A stretch of 64,000 nt of DNA from Shimia thalassica. Its GTDB lineage: Bacteria; Pseudomonadota; Alphaproteobacteria; Rhodobacterales; Rhodobacteraceae. Position numbers and translations under genes: made by a program. Below are positions 44,058 through 52,773 of this stretch, piece after piece. Location: positions 62,001-126,000 of the forward strand of contig NZ_CYTW01000004.1 in the NCBI RefSeq assembly GCF_001458215.1. Direction: 5' to 3'. How positions within the stretch are numbered: the stretch's first letter is position 1; each line of letters opens with the position of its first letter. The notes under the pieces were generated by a model. The model had not been told where the DNA came from. It worked only from the letters and a program-made list of their open reading frames with translations, and did no database searches.

Positions 44058-44927
44058 TTGTTCCAGACCCGACTGAAAGAAACCGCTGCACAGGTGCAAG
44101 CGCACCTTGACGCAACGATGATGCCTTTGGGCCATTTACCTGTGATCGAGGCCATGCGCTATGCCAGTGCTGGTGGCAAACGGCTGCGTGCCTTTCTGGT
44201 GATGGAAAGCGCAAGGTTGCACGGTGTTGACCCCCAGCATGCGATTTGGGCCGCCGCAGCAATCGAAGCGATCCACGCCTATTCTCTTGTGCATGACGAC
44301 CTGCCCTGCATGGATGATGACGATCTGCGCCGTGGATTGCCGACCGTCCACAAAAAATGGGACGATTGCACAGCGGTTCTTGCGGGTGACGCCCTGCAAA
44401 CGTTTGGCTTTGAATGCGTGAGCCGTGCCGAATGCCACACCGATCCACTTGTCCGCGCGGAACTGACCGTGACGCTGGCCCGCGCTGCGGGTGCGCAGGG
44501 TATGGTCTTGGGGCAGGCCTTGGATATCGCGGCCGAAACGGCGGAAACTCCGCTGTCGCTGGATGAAATCACCCGCTTACAGGCCGGCAAAACTGGCGCA
44601 TTGATTGCGTGGTCGGCCACGGCCGGCCCTTTGATGGCACAACAGGATACCGCACCGCTCATGCAATATGCCGCCGCCTTGGGATTGGCCTTTCAGATTG
44701 CAGACGACATTCTTGATGTTGAAGGCGACGCAGACAAAGTTGGCAAAGCTGTCGGCAAAGATGCCAGTGCTGGCAAGGCCACCTTCGTTTCGCTTCTAGG
44801 CCTCAAAGGGGCAAAGAGCCGCGCCGAGGATCTCGTACAAAAGGCTTGTGACGCGCTATATGTCTACGGAGACGACGCCGAAACCTTGCGGGAAGCCGCG
44901 CGTTTCGTTATCTCGCGCGATAGCTAA
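44058..44927 (+). CDS. ispA: Polyprenyl (farnesyl/geranyl) diphosphate synthase, TTG start
   Basis: A 289-residue trans-prenyltransferase that extends dimethylallyl diphosphate with IPP to C10-C15 products. The first aspartate-rich motif is DDLPCMDDDD near 83-92 and the second is DDILD near 216-220. GGKRLRAF and the KTGALI segment bind IPP and magnesium. The only start close to the xseB stop is TTG 44058, with GAAGGG seven bases upstream, so an unusual TTG start is preferred; the fold needs these residues. Co-transcribed with dxs, which supplies its precursors. Confidence 0.92.
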   Translation: MFQTRLKETAAQVQAHLDATMMPLGHLPVIEAMRYASAGGKRLRAFLVMESARLHGVDPQHAIWAAAAIEAIHAYSLVHDDLPCMDDDDLRRGLPTVHKKWDDCTAVLAGDALQTFGFECVSRAECHTDPLVRAELTVTLARAAGAQGMVLGQALDIAAETAETPLSLDEITRLQAGKTGALIAWSATAGPLMAQQDTAPLMQYAAALGLAFQIADDILDVEGDADKVGKAVGKDASAGKATFVSLLGLKGAKSRAEDLVQKACDALYVYGDDAETLREAARFVISRDS

Positions 44928-44942
44928 GACAGAAAGACGCCC

Positions 44943-46871
44943 ATGTCAGCCAGACCCGAAACGCCAATGCTGGACCGCGTGACCGTACCTGCGGACCTGA
45001 AACAGCTTTCTGATGCAGAGCTGACCCAGCTTGCGCACGAACTTCGCTCGGAAACTGTATCTGCCGTTTCCGAAACCGGCGGGCATCTGGGTGCCGGACT
45101 GGGCGTTGTCGAACTTACTGTTGCGTTGCACGCGATCTTTGACACACCTCGGGACAAGATCATCTGGGACGTGGGGCACCAATGTTATCCTCACAAAATT
45201 CTGACGGGTCGACGCGACCGCATTCGCACCCTGCGCACCAAGGGTGGGCTTTCCGGTTTCACCAAACGCAGCGAGAGCGTTTATGACCCCTTTGGCGCGG
45301 CGCACAGTTCCACATCTATTTCCGCAGCCCTTGGCTTTGCCGTTGCGCGCGATCTGGGTGGTCAATGCGAAGGCGGGCTTGGGGATGCGATTGCCGTTAT
45401 CGGTGATGGCTCGATCTCGGCCGGTATGGCCTATGAGGCGATGAACAACGCAGGCCACCTGAACAAGCGTCTGTTTGTGGTCCTGAATGACAACGAAATG
45501 TCGATTGCCCCGCCAGTCGGCGCCATGTCTGCGTATTTGTCCCGCCTGTATGCCGGAGACCCGTTTCAGGAACTGAAATCGGCCGCCAAAGGCGCCGTAT
45601 CTCTGTTGCCTGAACCCTTCCGCGAGGGCGCCAAACGCGCCAAGGAAATGCTCAAGGGCATGGCCGTCGGGGGCACTTTGTTCGAAGAGCTGGGCTTTTC
45701 CTATATCGGGCCTATTGATGGCCACGACATGGAGCAACTGCTGCCTGTGCTGCGGACATTGCACCAGCGTGCCACAGGTCCGGTGTTGCTGCACATTCTG
45801 ACCAAAAAGGGCAAAGGCTATGCCCCTGCGGAAAATGCACGCGACAAGGGCCATGCAACCGCCAAGTTTGATGTGCTGACCGGCAAGCAGGTCAAAGCCC
45901 CGTCAAACGCGCCCTCCTATACCTCTGTTTTTGGTAAAACGTTGGTCGAAGAGGCCGCACGGGATGACAAGATTTGTGCCGTCACGGCGGCGATGCCCGA
46001 CGGGACCGGATTGAACCTGTTCGCTGAACGCTATCCAAGCCGGTGTTTCGATGTCGCGATTGCGGAACAGCACGGCGTTACCTTCTGTGCGGCGCTGGCT
46101 GCCGGTGGGATGAAACCGTTCTGCACCATGTATTCGACCTTCCTGCAACGTGGCTATGATCAGGTTGTGCACGATGTGGCGATCCAACGCCTGCCGGTGC
46201 GTTTCGCGATTGACCGCGCAGGGCTGGTCGGGGCCGATGGTGCGACCCATGCAGGGTCTTTTGACATCGCCTATCTCGCCAACCTTCCTGGCATGGTGGT
46301 GATGGCCGCGGCGGATGAGGCCGAATTGGTGCATATGGTGGCCACTGCCGCCACACATGACGAAGGCCCGATTGCTTTCCGGTATCCACGCGGTGAAGGC
46401 GTTGGGGTAGACTTGCCCGAACGCGGCACGCCGTTGGAAATCGGCAAGGGCCGTATGATTCAAGAGGGCAAACGCGTTGCGTTGCTGTCTTTTGGCACAC
46501 GTCTGGAAGAAGTCCGCAAAGCGGCCGAAACCTTGGCCGCCAAAGGGATCACCCCGACAATTGCGGATGCCCGGTTTGCCAAACCACTGGACGAGGCGAT
46601 GATCCTTGATCTTGCCGCGAACCACGAAGCCCTGATCACCATCGAAGAAGGTGCCATCGGCGGCTTTGGCAGCCATGTGGCACAGATGCTGGCGGAAAAC
46701 GCGGTATTCGATAACGGGCTAAAGTTCCGGTCGATGGTGTTGCCTGACATCTTCATCGATCAGGCCAGCCCCAGCGACATGTATGACGTGGCCGCGATGA
46801 ATGCCGAACAGATCGAAGCCAAAGTTCTTGATACGCTGGGTGTATCCCGGATCGGTAGCAAAAGCGCCTGA
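44943..46871 (+). CDS. dxs: 1-deoxy-D-xylulose-5-phosphate synthase
   Basis: A 642-residue thiamine-diphosphate enzyme that condenses pyruvate with glyceraldehyde 3-phosphate, the first step of the MEP isoprenoid pathway. [16 protein letters not shown] and [18 protein letters not shown] at the N-terminus, the TPP motif [16 protein letters not shown] near 149-164, and the transketolase Pyr domain [16 protein letters not shown] with [15 protein letters not shown] are all present. Normal length. It lies 15 bases after ispA. An 8-bp inverted repeat immediately follows. Confidence 0.97.
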   Translation: MSARPETPMLDRVTVPADLKQLSDAELTQLAHELRSETVSAVSETGGHLGAGLGVVELTVALHAIFDTPRDKIIWDVGHQCYPHKILTGRRDRIRTLRTKGGLSGFTKRSESVYDPFGAAHSSTSISAALGFAVARDLGGQCEGGLGDAIAVIGDGSISAGMAYEAMNNAGHLNKRLFVVLNDNEMSIAPPVGAMSAYLSRLYAGDPFQELKSAAKGAVSLLPEPFREGAKRAKEMLKGMAVGGTLFEELGFSYIGPIDGHDMEQLLPVLRTLHQRATGPVLLHILTKKGKGYAPAENARDKGHATAKFDVLTGKQVKAPSNAPSYTSVFGKTLVEEAARDDKICAVTAAMPDGTGLNLFAERYPSRCFDVAIAEQHGVTFCAALAAGGMKPFCTMYSTFLQRGYDQVVHDVAIQRLPVRFAIDRAGLVGADGATHAGSFDIAYLANLPGMVVMAAADEAELVHMVATAATHDEGPIAFRYPRGEGVGVDLPERGTPLEIGKGRMIQEGKRVALLSFGTRLEEVRKAAETLAAKGITPTIADARFAKPLDEAMILDLAANHEALITIEEGAIGGFGSHVAQMLAENAVFDNGLKFRSMVLPDIFIDQASPSDMYDVAAMNAEQIEAKVLDTLGVSRIGSKSA

Positions 46872-46891
46872 TCCCTTTAATGCGGGATCAG
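46868..46891 (+). terminator. Short hairpin at the dxs stop, possible terminator
   Basis: CTGATCCC at 46868-46875 pairs with GGGATCAG at 46884-46891 around an 8-base loop. It includes the dxs stop codon and the stop codon of the convergent gene. There is no proper T-run, so it may only be a weak or Rho-assisted terminator. Confidence 0.4.
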
Positions 46892-47745
46892 CTTTGGCGT
46901 TCTTCTTCAAGCATCGCTTGCAGGGCATTCTTAAAGTCGGGATACTTCAGGACGACCCCAAGCTCGTCTTTGATCCGGTCATTGCGCACACGTTTGCTGT
47001 CCGAATAAAAACTACGGGCCATCGGACTCATCTCGGCCTCTTCAAAGGGAACGGCCGGAGGCGGTTCCATCCCCAGCAACTCGGCCGCATATTCAATGAC
47101 GATTTCAGGTGGCTGCGGATCATCGTCACAGACGTTATAAATCCGACCCGGATTGGGCTTGTTGATCGACGCCTCAAGAACCTGTGCGATGTCATCCACA
47201 TGTGTGCGGCTAAACACCTGATTTTTCTTAATCACGCGCTGCGCAATCCCTTTGCGCAGCTTGGCGAACGGTCCACGGCCCGGACCATAAATTCCAGCCA
47301 ATCGAAACACATGCACAGGCAATCCTGTCACATCCAGCCATTCCTGTTCGGCCAAGACACGGCGCCGGCCCCGCACGGTTGCAGGTTCGGTCGGCGATGT
47401 CTCGTCAACCCAGCCACCGTCATGATCACCATAAACGCCTGTGGTCGACAGGTATCCGACCCATTCAAGATGAGGCGCAGCATCCAAAAGGGCCTGCCGA
47501 CCCAGTCGCATAACCGGATCGCCTTCGGCGTCGGGGCTGATTGATGTGAGCACATGCGTTACACCCTGAAGCGCCTGTTCAAGGTCGCAGGGCCATTCCA
47601 GTGGGACAACCCCTTGTTCCTGAAAAAGCGAGAGCTTTTCCGGCTTGCGAGAGGTTCCAATTACACGCCAGCCCTGTGGCAACAACCGCTTGGCAAGGCC
47701 CTGTGCAGAGAACCCGTGCCCCAATGAAAGAAGTGTCTTTTCCAT
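46888..47745 (-). CDS. NAD(P)-dependent epimerase-like protein (YeeZ-like)
   Basis: A 285-residue atypical SDR. The N-terminus SLGHGFSAQGLAKRLLPQGW carries a GxGxxG-like nucleotide loop. LSTTGVYGDHDGGWVDE holds the Thr/Ser and Tyr positions, and FRLAGIYGPGRGPFAKLRKG is a strong family segment. The proteins resemble YeeZ, whose reaction is unknown. Start ATG 47745 gives MEKTLLSLGHG; the frame extends to 47772 without support. It is convergent with dxs. No operon partner is seen. Confidence 0.82.
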   Translation of the reverse strand: MEKTLLSLGHGFSAQGLAKRLLPQGWRVIGTSRKPEKLSLFQEQGVVPLEWPCDLEQALQGVTHVLTSISPDAEGDPVMRLGRQALLDAAPHLEWVGYLSTTGVYGDHDGGWVDETSPTEPATVRGRRRVLAEQEWLDVTGLPVHVFRLAGIYGPGRGPFAKLRKGIAQRVIKKNQVFSRTHVDDIAQVLEASINKPNPGRIYNVCDDDPQPPEIVIEYAAELLGMEPPPAVPFEEAEMSPMARSFYSDSKRVRNDRIKDELGVVLKYPDFKNALQAMLEEERQS

Positions 47746-47926
47746 AGCCGCACACTGCCGCCGCCGATGCAAAGTTGCAAGTCAAACCCTGTCAACTTTG
47801 GCCACGGAAAATCAGGCGAGCCACGTCAAACCAAGACGCAGGGAGAACGCCCCGCGCCCACAAACAAACTGCCCAATATTTAGATTTCAGGCGGAATGGA
47901 CTCTGCTTTTCTAAAGATAGCCACTT

Positions 47927-47966
47927 ATTGGGACCACTTCTCATCATCGTCAGAAGAGGTCCCAAT
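47927..47966. other. Long near-perfect hairpin between caiD-like and YeeZ-like genes
   Basis: A 15-bp inverted repeat with one mismatch: ATTGGGACCACTTCT at 47927-47941 against AGAAGAGGTCCCAAT at 47952-47966, with a 10-base loop. It begins 11 bases beyond the caiD-like stop on the minus strand, so it may end that transcript, but no T-run follows on either strand. The rest of 47746-47977 shows no gene. Confidence 0.55.
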
Positions 47967-47977
47967 TTCTCAAGCGG

Positions 47978-48763
47978 TCAGCGACCCTTCCAAACAGGAT
48001 CGCGTTTTTCCGCAAACGCACGTGCGCCTTCAAGCTGATCTTCAGACCGATACAAGGCGTCTACAGTCGCAAGTTGGCTTTTGGTGATGCGGTTCATGGC
48101 ATCCTGAAATTTGGAATCTTCCGCGTCCCGTACGATTTCCTTGATCGCCGCATAGACCAAAGGCGGACCGCTTGCCAACAACCGCGCCAGTTCCCATGCG
48201 CGATCCATCAGCTGATCTGCTGGGACAATTTCATTTACCAGCCCCCAGCGGTTCGCCTCTTCCACATCAAACCAGCGCCCCGTCAGCAAAAGCTCCATCG
48301 CGATGTGATAGGGAATACGTTTTGGCAGCTTCACACTGGCCGCATCGGCAACCGTGCCAGAACGGATTTCAGGAAGCGCAAATGTGGCATGCTCTGCCGC
48401 GAGAATGATGTCAGCGGAAATCGCCAGTTCAAGGCCGCCACCACACGCAATACCATTGACCGCCGCAATCACAGGTTTGTTCATGTCCCGCATTTCCTGC
48501 AAGCCACCGAACCCGCCGGGACCATAGTCGGCGTCAACTTCGTCACCGTCTGCTGCGGCCTTCAAATCCCAACCAGGGCAAAAGAACTTTTCTCCGCCTC
48601 CGGTCAGGATCGCGACCCGCAGTTCAGGATCATCACGAAAGTCCCGAAACACTTCGCCCATGATGCGGCTGGTCGCGAGGTCGATCGCGTTCGCCTTGGG
48701 ACGATCCAGCGTCACTTCGAGTATGGCACCATCGCGCCGCGTTTTTACAATATCTTGGCTCAT
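47978..48763 (-). CDS. caiD: Carnitinyl-CoA dehydratase / crotonobetainyl-CoA hydratase
   Basis: A 261-residue enoyl-CoA hydratase-superfamily protein. Long stretches match what I know of Escherichia coli CaiD: LDRPKANAID near 19-28, GWDLKAAADG, DYGPGGFGGL and the C-terminal FAEKRDPVWKGR. The two glutamates used by CaiD are kept as Glu112 (LELAISAD) and Glu132 (LPEIRSG). It would interconvert L-carnitinyl-CoA and crotonobetainyl-CoA. It lies 4 bases after the CoA-ligase gene, and a CaiA-like dehydrogenase is upstream, supporting a carnitine or related betaine pathway. One change, TVADAAS in place of the usual PDSGG, might alter specificity. Confidence 0.85.
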   Translation of the reverse strand: MSQDIVKTRRDGAILEVTLDRPKANAIDLATSRIMGEVFRDFRDDPELRVAILTGGGEKFFCPGWDLKAAADGDEVDADYGPGGFGGLQEMRDMNKPVIAAVNGIACGGGLELAISADIILAAEHATFALPEIRSGTVADAASVKLPKRIPYHIAMELLLTGRWFDVEEANRWGLVNEIVPADQLMDRAWELARLLASGPPLVYAAIKEIVRDAEDSKFQDAMNRITKSQLATVDALYRSEDQLEGARAFAEKRDPVWKGR

Positions 48764-48767
48764 TGGA

Positions 48768-50798
48768 TTAGTCCTTCCGTCGCATCAACGCGTCTGCAGC
48801 TACGGCATCATCCGGAGTGCAGAGCAGTGGGTTAATTTCAATTTCTTCAAGGCCCTCGGCATTGGCAAGCACGTAGGCCTCAATAGCGCGGATTGCCTTG
48901 AAAATCGCGCTTCGATCCGCCGGGGGCGCACCTCGATACCCGTCAAGCAGCTTTGAAACACGCAAACTGTTTAGCGCGGTATCAATCATGTCATCCGTGG
49001 CGGGCAACAAAAGGCTCGCGCTGTCCTGCATGATTTCGGTCAGGATTCCGCCTGCGGCCAATGTCATGACAAACCCGTGTGCGGGATCTTTGACCACTCC
49101 AATCAACAACTCGGCAACCGCATCCGTTATCATCTCTTCAATCAAGAAATGATCGGTTGGCATGGCTGCGGCTGTATCGCTGACGGCTTGTCCGTTCATT
49201 AGGTTAAGCACAACAGCACCTGCTTCGGTCTTGTGTGCAACACCTTCGCCTTTGAGAACGACAGGAAACCCAATGTCCACCGCTGCGGCGCGCGCGGCCC
49301 CCGTGGAAGCCGCTCTTTTAAAGTGGGGCGTGCGCAATCCGTGCCACGACAAACGGCTTTTTGCTTCTGCTTCAGGTAAGAGTTCCGGTGAAACATTCTC
49401 TGTTGGCAGGCAAATCGGGGGCGTATCGCCTGAAACCGGAAGAGCCGCGGCTTCACATGCCACGATCGCTTCGCTTAATCCCATCAAGGGCACGACCCCC
49501 GCTGCCATCAATCGGTCCGCCACCCCTTCGGGCAACAGTTCGGGCAGTGTTGCAACCATCGCGACATTGGTGCCCGTTTGTTCTTTTGCGCCAATCGCCG
49601 CCTGTATGGTGCATTCCCAATCGGATGCATCACACCGATCTTCGCGCGGGGTATCAACGATCAGAAGGGTCATCGCGATATCCGGGTCCATGATGGCGCC
49701 CCACGCCTTGGTCATCGCCTCGGCATCGCGCCAGATATAGGTGTGATAGTCCAATGGGTTTGCCAAGGCGACCATCGGGCCCAGCGCATCCCTCAAGTCG
49801 GTTTTCTGCCGGTCGTTCAGGGGCGGAAAGACCATACCCCGCCCATGTGCCGTGTCGGCCGCAAGGCTGGCTTCGCCGCCGGAACAGCTGATTGAGGCGA
49901 TCCGGTTCGAGGGAAGCCGTCCCACGACATGCAACAGTTTGAGCGTTTCCAGAAATTCAGGAATCGAGTCGACCCGCGCAATCCCCAAACGGGATAACAA
50001 TGCACTGGCGCCTGCATCTCCTCCGGCCAAAGAGGCGGTATGAGACACGGTTGCCGCCTGCGCCTGTTCGGACTTTCCGACCTTTAACGCGACAATGGGC
50101 TTGCCCAGTTCTCGGGCTTTGGCCGCGAGGTCTTCGAATGCGCGCAAATCTCCAAAGCCTTCGATATGAAGCCCCAAAGCCGTCACCCGTGGGTCCTCTA
50201 GCAACGCCTGACCAATGTGCGCCACACCGGATTGTGCCTGATTGCCCGCTGTCACGACATACGCGACGGGAACACCCCGCTTTTGCATGGTCATGTTGAT
50301 CGCGATATTGGAACTTTGAGTGACGATGGCCACGCCTGAATCTGCTGCGACCCCGCCATGTTGATCTGGCCACAAAAGCGCGCCGTCGAGGTAATTCACG
50401 AACCCATAACAGTTTGGCCCAAGAATGGGCATGTCCCCTGCCGCGTCCAACAGTTGCTGTTGAAGATCCGCACCTTCGGCATCTTCTGCTTCGGCCTCAA
50501 GGAACCCGCTGGCAAAGCAAACCGCACCCCCCGCGCCGCGTTCGGACAAAAGGCGCACGGCCTCGATCGTGATAAAGCGGTTCACACCAATGAAGCTTGC
50601 GTCCGGGGCAGATGGCAAATCCTCGATGTGTCGATATACCGGAAGGCCTGCCATTTCCTCGGCCTTGGGGTGTACCGGCCAGATGGCGCCAGCAAAGCCC
50701 ATCTTGCGACATTGTTCGATCACGAGCCGACACCAGTCTCCGCCGCCGATCACAGCTATGGATTTTGGCGACAACAGGCGATTCAACTTTTCAACCAT
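48768..50798 (-). CDS. Acyl-CoA synthetase, NDP-forming (acetate-CoA ligase family)
   Basis: A 676-residue protein with the NDP-forming acyl-CoA synthetase layout: a CoA-binding Rossmann domain (about 1-130, SIAVIGGGDWCRLVIEQ...), a succinyl-CoA-ligase-like middle (about 145-440, with SCSGGEASLAAD near 306-317) and a C-terminal ATP-grasp domain (about 460-676, with FPVVLKGEGVAHKTEAGAV near 512-530). It would activate a carboxylic acid with CoA and ATP. Together with CaiD-like and CaiA-like enzymes, carnitine, crotonobetaine or a related betaine is the likely acid; this replaces CaiB/CaiC of enteric bacteria. A GGAGG ribosome site precedes ATG 50798. Confidence 0.82.
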   Translation of the reverse strand: MVEKLNRLLSPKSIAVIGGGDWCRLVIEQCRKMGFAGAIWPVHPKAEEMAGLPVYRHIEDLPSAPDASFIGVNRFITIEAVRLLSERGAGGAVCFASGFLEAEAEDAEGADLQQQLLDAAGDMPILGPNCYGFVNYLDGALLWPDQHGGVAADSGVAIVTQSSNIAINMTMQKRGVPVAYVVTAGNQAQSGVAHIGQALLEDPRVTALGLHIEGFGDLRAFEDLAAKARELGKPIVALKVGKSEQAQAATVSHTASLAGGDAGASALLSRLGIARVDSIPEFLETLKLLHVVGRLPSNRIASISCSGGEASLAADTAHGRGMVFPPLNDRQKTDLRDALGPMVALANPLDYHTYIWRDAEAMTKAWGAIMDPDIAMTLLIVDTPREDRCDASDWECTIQAAIGAKEQTGTNVAMVATLPELLPEGVADRLMAAGVVPLMGLSEAIVACEAAALPVSGDTPPICLPTENVSPELLPEAEAKSRLSWHGLRTPHFKRAASTGAARAAAVDIGFPVVLKGEGVAHKTEAGAVVLNLMNGQAVSDTAAAMPTDHFLIEEMITDAVAELLIGVVKDPAHGFVMTLAAGGILTEIMQDSASLLLPATDDMIDTALNSLRVSKLLDGYRGAPPADRSAIFKAIRAIEAYVLANAEGLEEIEINPLLCTPDDAVAADALMRRKD

Positions 50799-51228
50799 TC
50801 AAAAACCTCCAGGTAGGATTGCCTTCTTTTTGGGCAAATTTCGGGATTGCCATCCGCAATTGCTGCATCGCAGCATTTTTCTTGTAGGTCCGGCGCATGA
50901 TCTCTCTTACCTTGAGAGTCAGCCAGAGAGCGGGAGGCCAGCTCTGGATGACCTGCAACCATGATGGAGATTGTTCCATGTGCCTCTCGACTGCTGCGCT
51001 TTCACTTTTTCTGAACCTTCTGAACCTTGAAAACATCACGACCGAACCCGGCCGCGTCATCATCCACGCCTCTGACCGCGAGGCCCATTGGGTGAACGAC
51101 GGTGACCGCTGGTGTACCATGGCGCCCCAACTAGATCGGCTTGCCCGTTTTGCGCCCAGCGCAACCGAGTGATCATTTGTCCGCATAAAGACATATCCAG
51201 AAAAAGGCGGTTCAGGCCTGATTAGAGC
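50799..51228. other. 430-base interval between two parts of the carnitine-type cluster
   Basis: This interval separates the CoA-ligase gene from the Rdx-family gene. Besides the small open frame at 50978-51172 on the plus strand, I see no conserved gene. It probably carries the promoter for the ligase and caiD genes. The long antisense frame at 50791-51186 has no recognisable features. Confidence 0.4.
50978..51172 (+). CDS. Possible small protein of 64 residues
   Basis: An open frame with a GGAG site 8 bases before its ATG and GC-rich third codon positions like neighbouring genes, especially over the last 40 codons. The product starts with a hydrophobic stretch (residues 5-17) and ends in a charged part with one WVNDGDRW segment. 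I do not recognise it. It runs opposite to the flanking genes. It may be a real small gene or a remnant of a larger one. Confidence 0.35.
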   Translation: MCLSTAALSLFLNLLNLENITTEPGRVIIHASDREAHWVNDGDRWCTMAPQLDRLARFAPSATE

Positions 51229-51519
51229 CTAATCCGTCACGTCACGATCAAGGTGACCGAGGTCTTTCTCGGGCGTGATCTGGTCACGGACGCGGCTTTT
51301 GAGCACTTTCACATCGGGAAAGCCTCCGTCGCGTTTTCGTTCCCAGATCAACACGCCATCCACCTCGATTTCGAACACGCCACCCATTTCACCCGGCACA
51401 AGCGTCACAGCCCCCAATTCGGTCTGAAAGGTCTGCAACAACTCTTGGGCCATCCATCCGGCGCGCAACAACCAGTTGCACCCCGTACAATAAGTGATGG
51501 TCACGTGTGGTTTTGTCAT
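51229..51519 (-). CDS. SelT/SelW/SelH-family (Rdx) selenoprotein homologue
   Basis: A 96-residue thioredoxin-like protein of the Rdx family. The redox pair Cys11-x2-Cys14 (YCTGCNW) sits at the place where some members carry selenocysteine; here both are cysteine. GEMGGVFEIEVDG and a tail with WERKRDGGFPD follow, as in bacterial homologues. It begins 3 bases after the acyl-CoA dehydrogenase stop, so it is co-transcribed. A redox role is likely but its partner is unknown. Confidence 0.85.
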   Translation of the reverse strand: MTKPHVTITYCTGCNWLLRAGWMAQELLQTFQTELGAVTLVPGEMGGVFEIEVDGVLIWERKRDGGFPDVKVLKSRVRDQITPEKDLGHLDRDVTD

Positions 51520-51522
51520 CGA

Positions 51523-52686
51523 TCAAGCGCCATGTGCTCTCAGCATCTCGCGGCTGATGATGTGCCGCTGGATTTCACTGGTGCCTTCCCAGATACGCTC
51601 AACCCGCGCGTCTCGCCAGATGCGTTCGAGAGGAAGTTCATCCATCAGCCCCATACCGCCGTGAATCTGGATTGCTTCGTCAGCGACAAAGGCCAACATC
51701 TCGGTCGCTTTGAGTTTCGCCATCGACATGTCGGATTCGGTGACGGTGCCCTGATCAAACTTCCAACCAGCCTCCCATGTCAGCAGGTTGGCCGCCTTCA
51801 GCTCCAGCGCCATATCGGCGAGTTTGAAGGATACGCCCTGAAACTTGCCGATCTGCTGGCCGAATTGCTTGCGTTCGGCGGCGTATTCTACGGAATGTTG
51901 CAATGCCCGCTCTGCGCGTCCCAAACAGGTGGCCGCAACTTGCAGACGGGTCGCGCCAAGCCACGTGTTGGCAACGTCAAACCCTTTGTCGACTTCGCCC
52001 AAAATCGCCGAGGACGGCAGGCGGCAATCGTCAAATTCCAGAACCGCATTGGTATACCCACGATGACTGACGTTGCCGTACCCGTCGCGCACTTCAAAAC
52101 CGGGCGTGCCTTTGTCGACAAAGAACGCGGTGATTTTCTTTTTCGGGCCGCGGGGCGTGTCTTCGACACCTGTCGCCATAAAACAGATCGCAAAGTCGGC
52201 AATGTCGGCATGGCTGATGAAGTGTTTGGTTCCGTTCAAAATCCAATCATCGCCGTCCTGCTTGGCCGTGGCCTTCATGCCACGCAGATCGGAACCCGCA
52301 TCAGGCTCTGTCATCGCCAAACAATCCCACTTTTCCCCTTTCATACAGGGATAGAGATATTTTTCCTTTTGCTCGTCGGTGCCAGCCAAAAGAATGTTCG
52401 AAGGGCGCGCCACGCCCGTCCAGTGCAGCGCATAGTTGGCCCGACCCAGTTCCTTTTCGTACATAAGCCAGCTCAGGGTATCGAGGCCCGCACCGCCCAC
52501 TTCTTCTGGCATGTTGGCGGCATAAAGACCTGCCTCCATTGCCTTGCTCTGAACGTCCTTGATGACGTCCATGTCCAGATGCCCGGTCCGTTCGATTTCC
52601 AACTCGTGTGGATAAAGTTCATTTTCAACAAAGGCACGTGTCGTATCGACGATCATTGCCTGTTCTTCGGTCATCCCAAACTGCAT
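51523..52686 (-). CDS. Acyl-CoA dehydrogenase, CaiA-like
   Basis: A 387-residue FAD acyl-CoA dehydrogenase. Family segments are AMTEPDAGSDLRGMKATA (about 127-144) for flavin binding, RKQFGQQIGKFQGVSFKLADM (about 269-289), and QIHGGMGLMDELPLERIWRDARVERIWEGTSEIQR near the C-terminus with the catalytic Glu in the EGTSE loop. Beside caiD and a CoA-ligase it may act as crotonobetainyl-CoA reductase or gamma-butyrobetainyl-CoA dehydrogenase. I use ATG 52686 (MQFGMTEEQ), which fits family N-termini; the frame to 52749 would overlap the regulatory region. Confidence 0.87.
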   Translation of the reverse strand: MQFGMTEEQAMIVDTTRAFVENELYPHELEIERTGHLDMDVIKDVQSKAMEAGLYAANMPEEVGGAGLDTLSWLMYEKELGRANYALHWTGVARPSNILLAGTDEQKEKYLYPCMKGEKWDCLAMTEPDAGSDLRGMKATAKQDGDDWILNGTKHFISHADIADFAICFMATGVEDTPRGPKKKITAFFVDKGTPGFEVRDGYGNVSHRGYTNAVLEFDDCRLPSSAILGEVDKGFDVANTWLGATRLQVAATCLGRAERALQHSVEYAAERKQFGQQIGKFQGVSFKLADMALELKAANLLTWEAGWKFDQGTVTESDMSMAKLKATEMLAFVADEAIQIHGGMGLMDELPLERIWRDARVERIWEGTSEIQRHIISREMLRAHGA

Positions 52687-52740
52687 GTTGCGCGCTCCGT
52701 TAAAGGTGTTTTGTCCATGTGAAAGGGCTTGCCAATTCAC

Positions 52741-52773
52741 ATCATGCAAGATTAGTCATTTATCATGCATGAT
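52741..52773. promoter_or_regulatory. Repeated ATCATGCA element, candidate GlxA-regulator operator
   Basis: ATCATGCA occurs at 52741-52748 and again at 52762-52769, 21 bases apart (two helical turns). The second copy is part of a perfect 12-bp palindrome ATCATGCATGAT at 52762-52773 that covers the start codon of the GlxA-type gene. AraC-family dimers often bind such spaced direct repeats, so this may control both the regulator and the divergent dehydrogenase operon. Confidence 0.45.

Noticed and set aside
47978-52686. DMSP demethylation genes (dmdBCD)
   Set aside because: The hydratase matches CaiD, the dehydrogenase is about 390 residues (shorter than DmdC), and the ligase is NDP-forming, unlike DmdB.
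51253-52722. 489-codon plus-strand frame opposite the acyl-CoA dehydrogenase
   Set aside because: The minus-strand frame carries all dehydrogenase motifs; the antisense frame has none.
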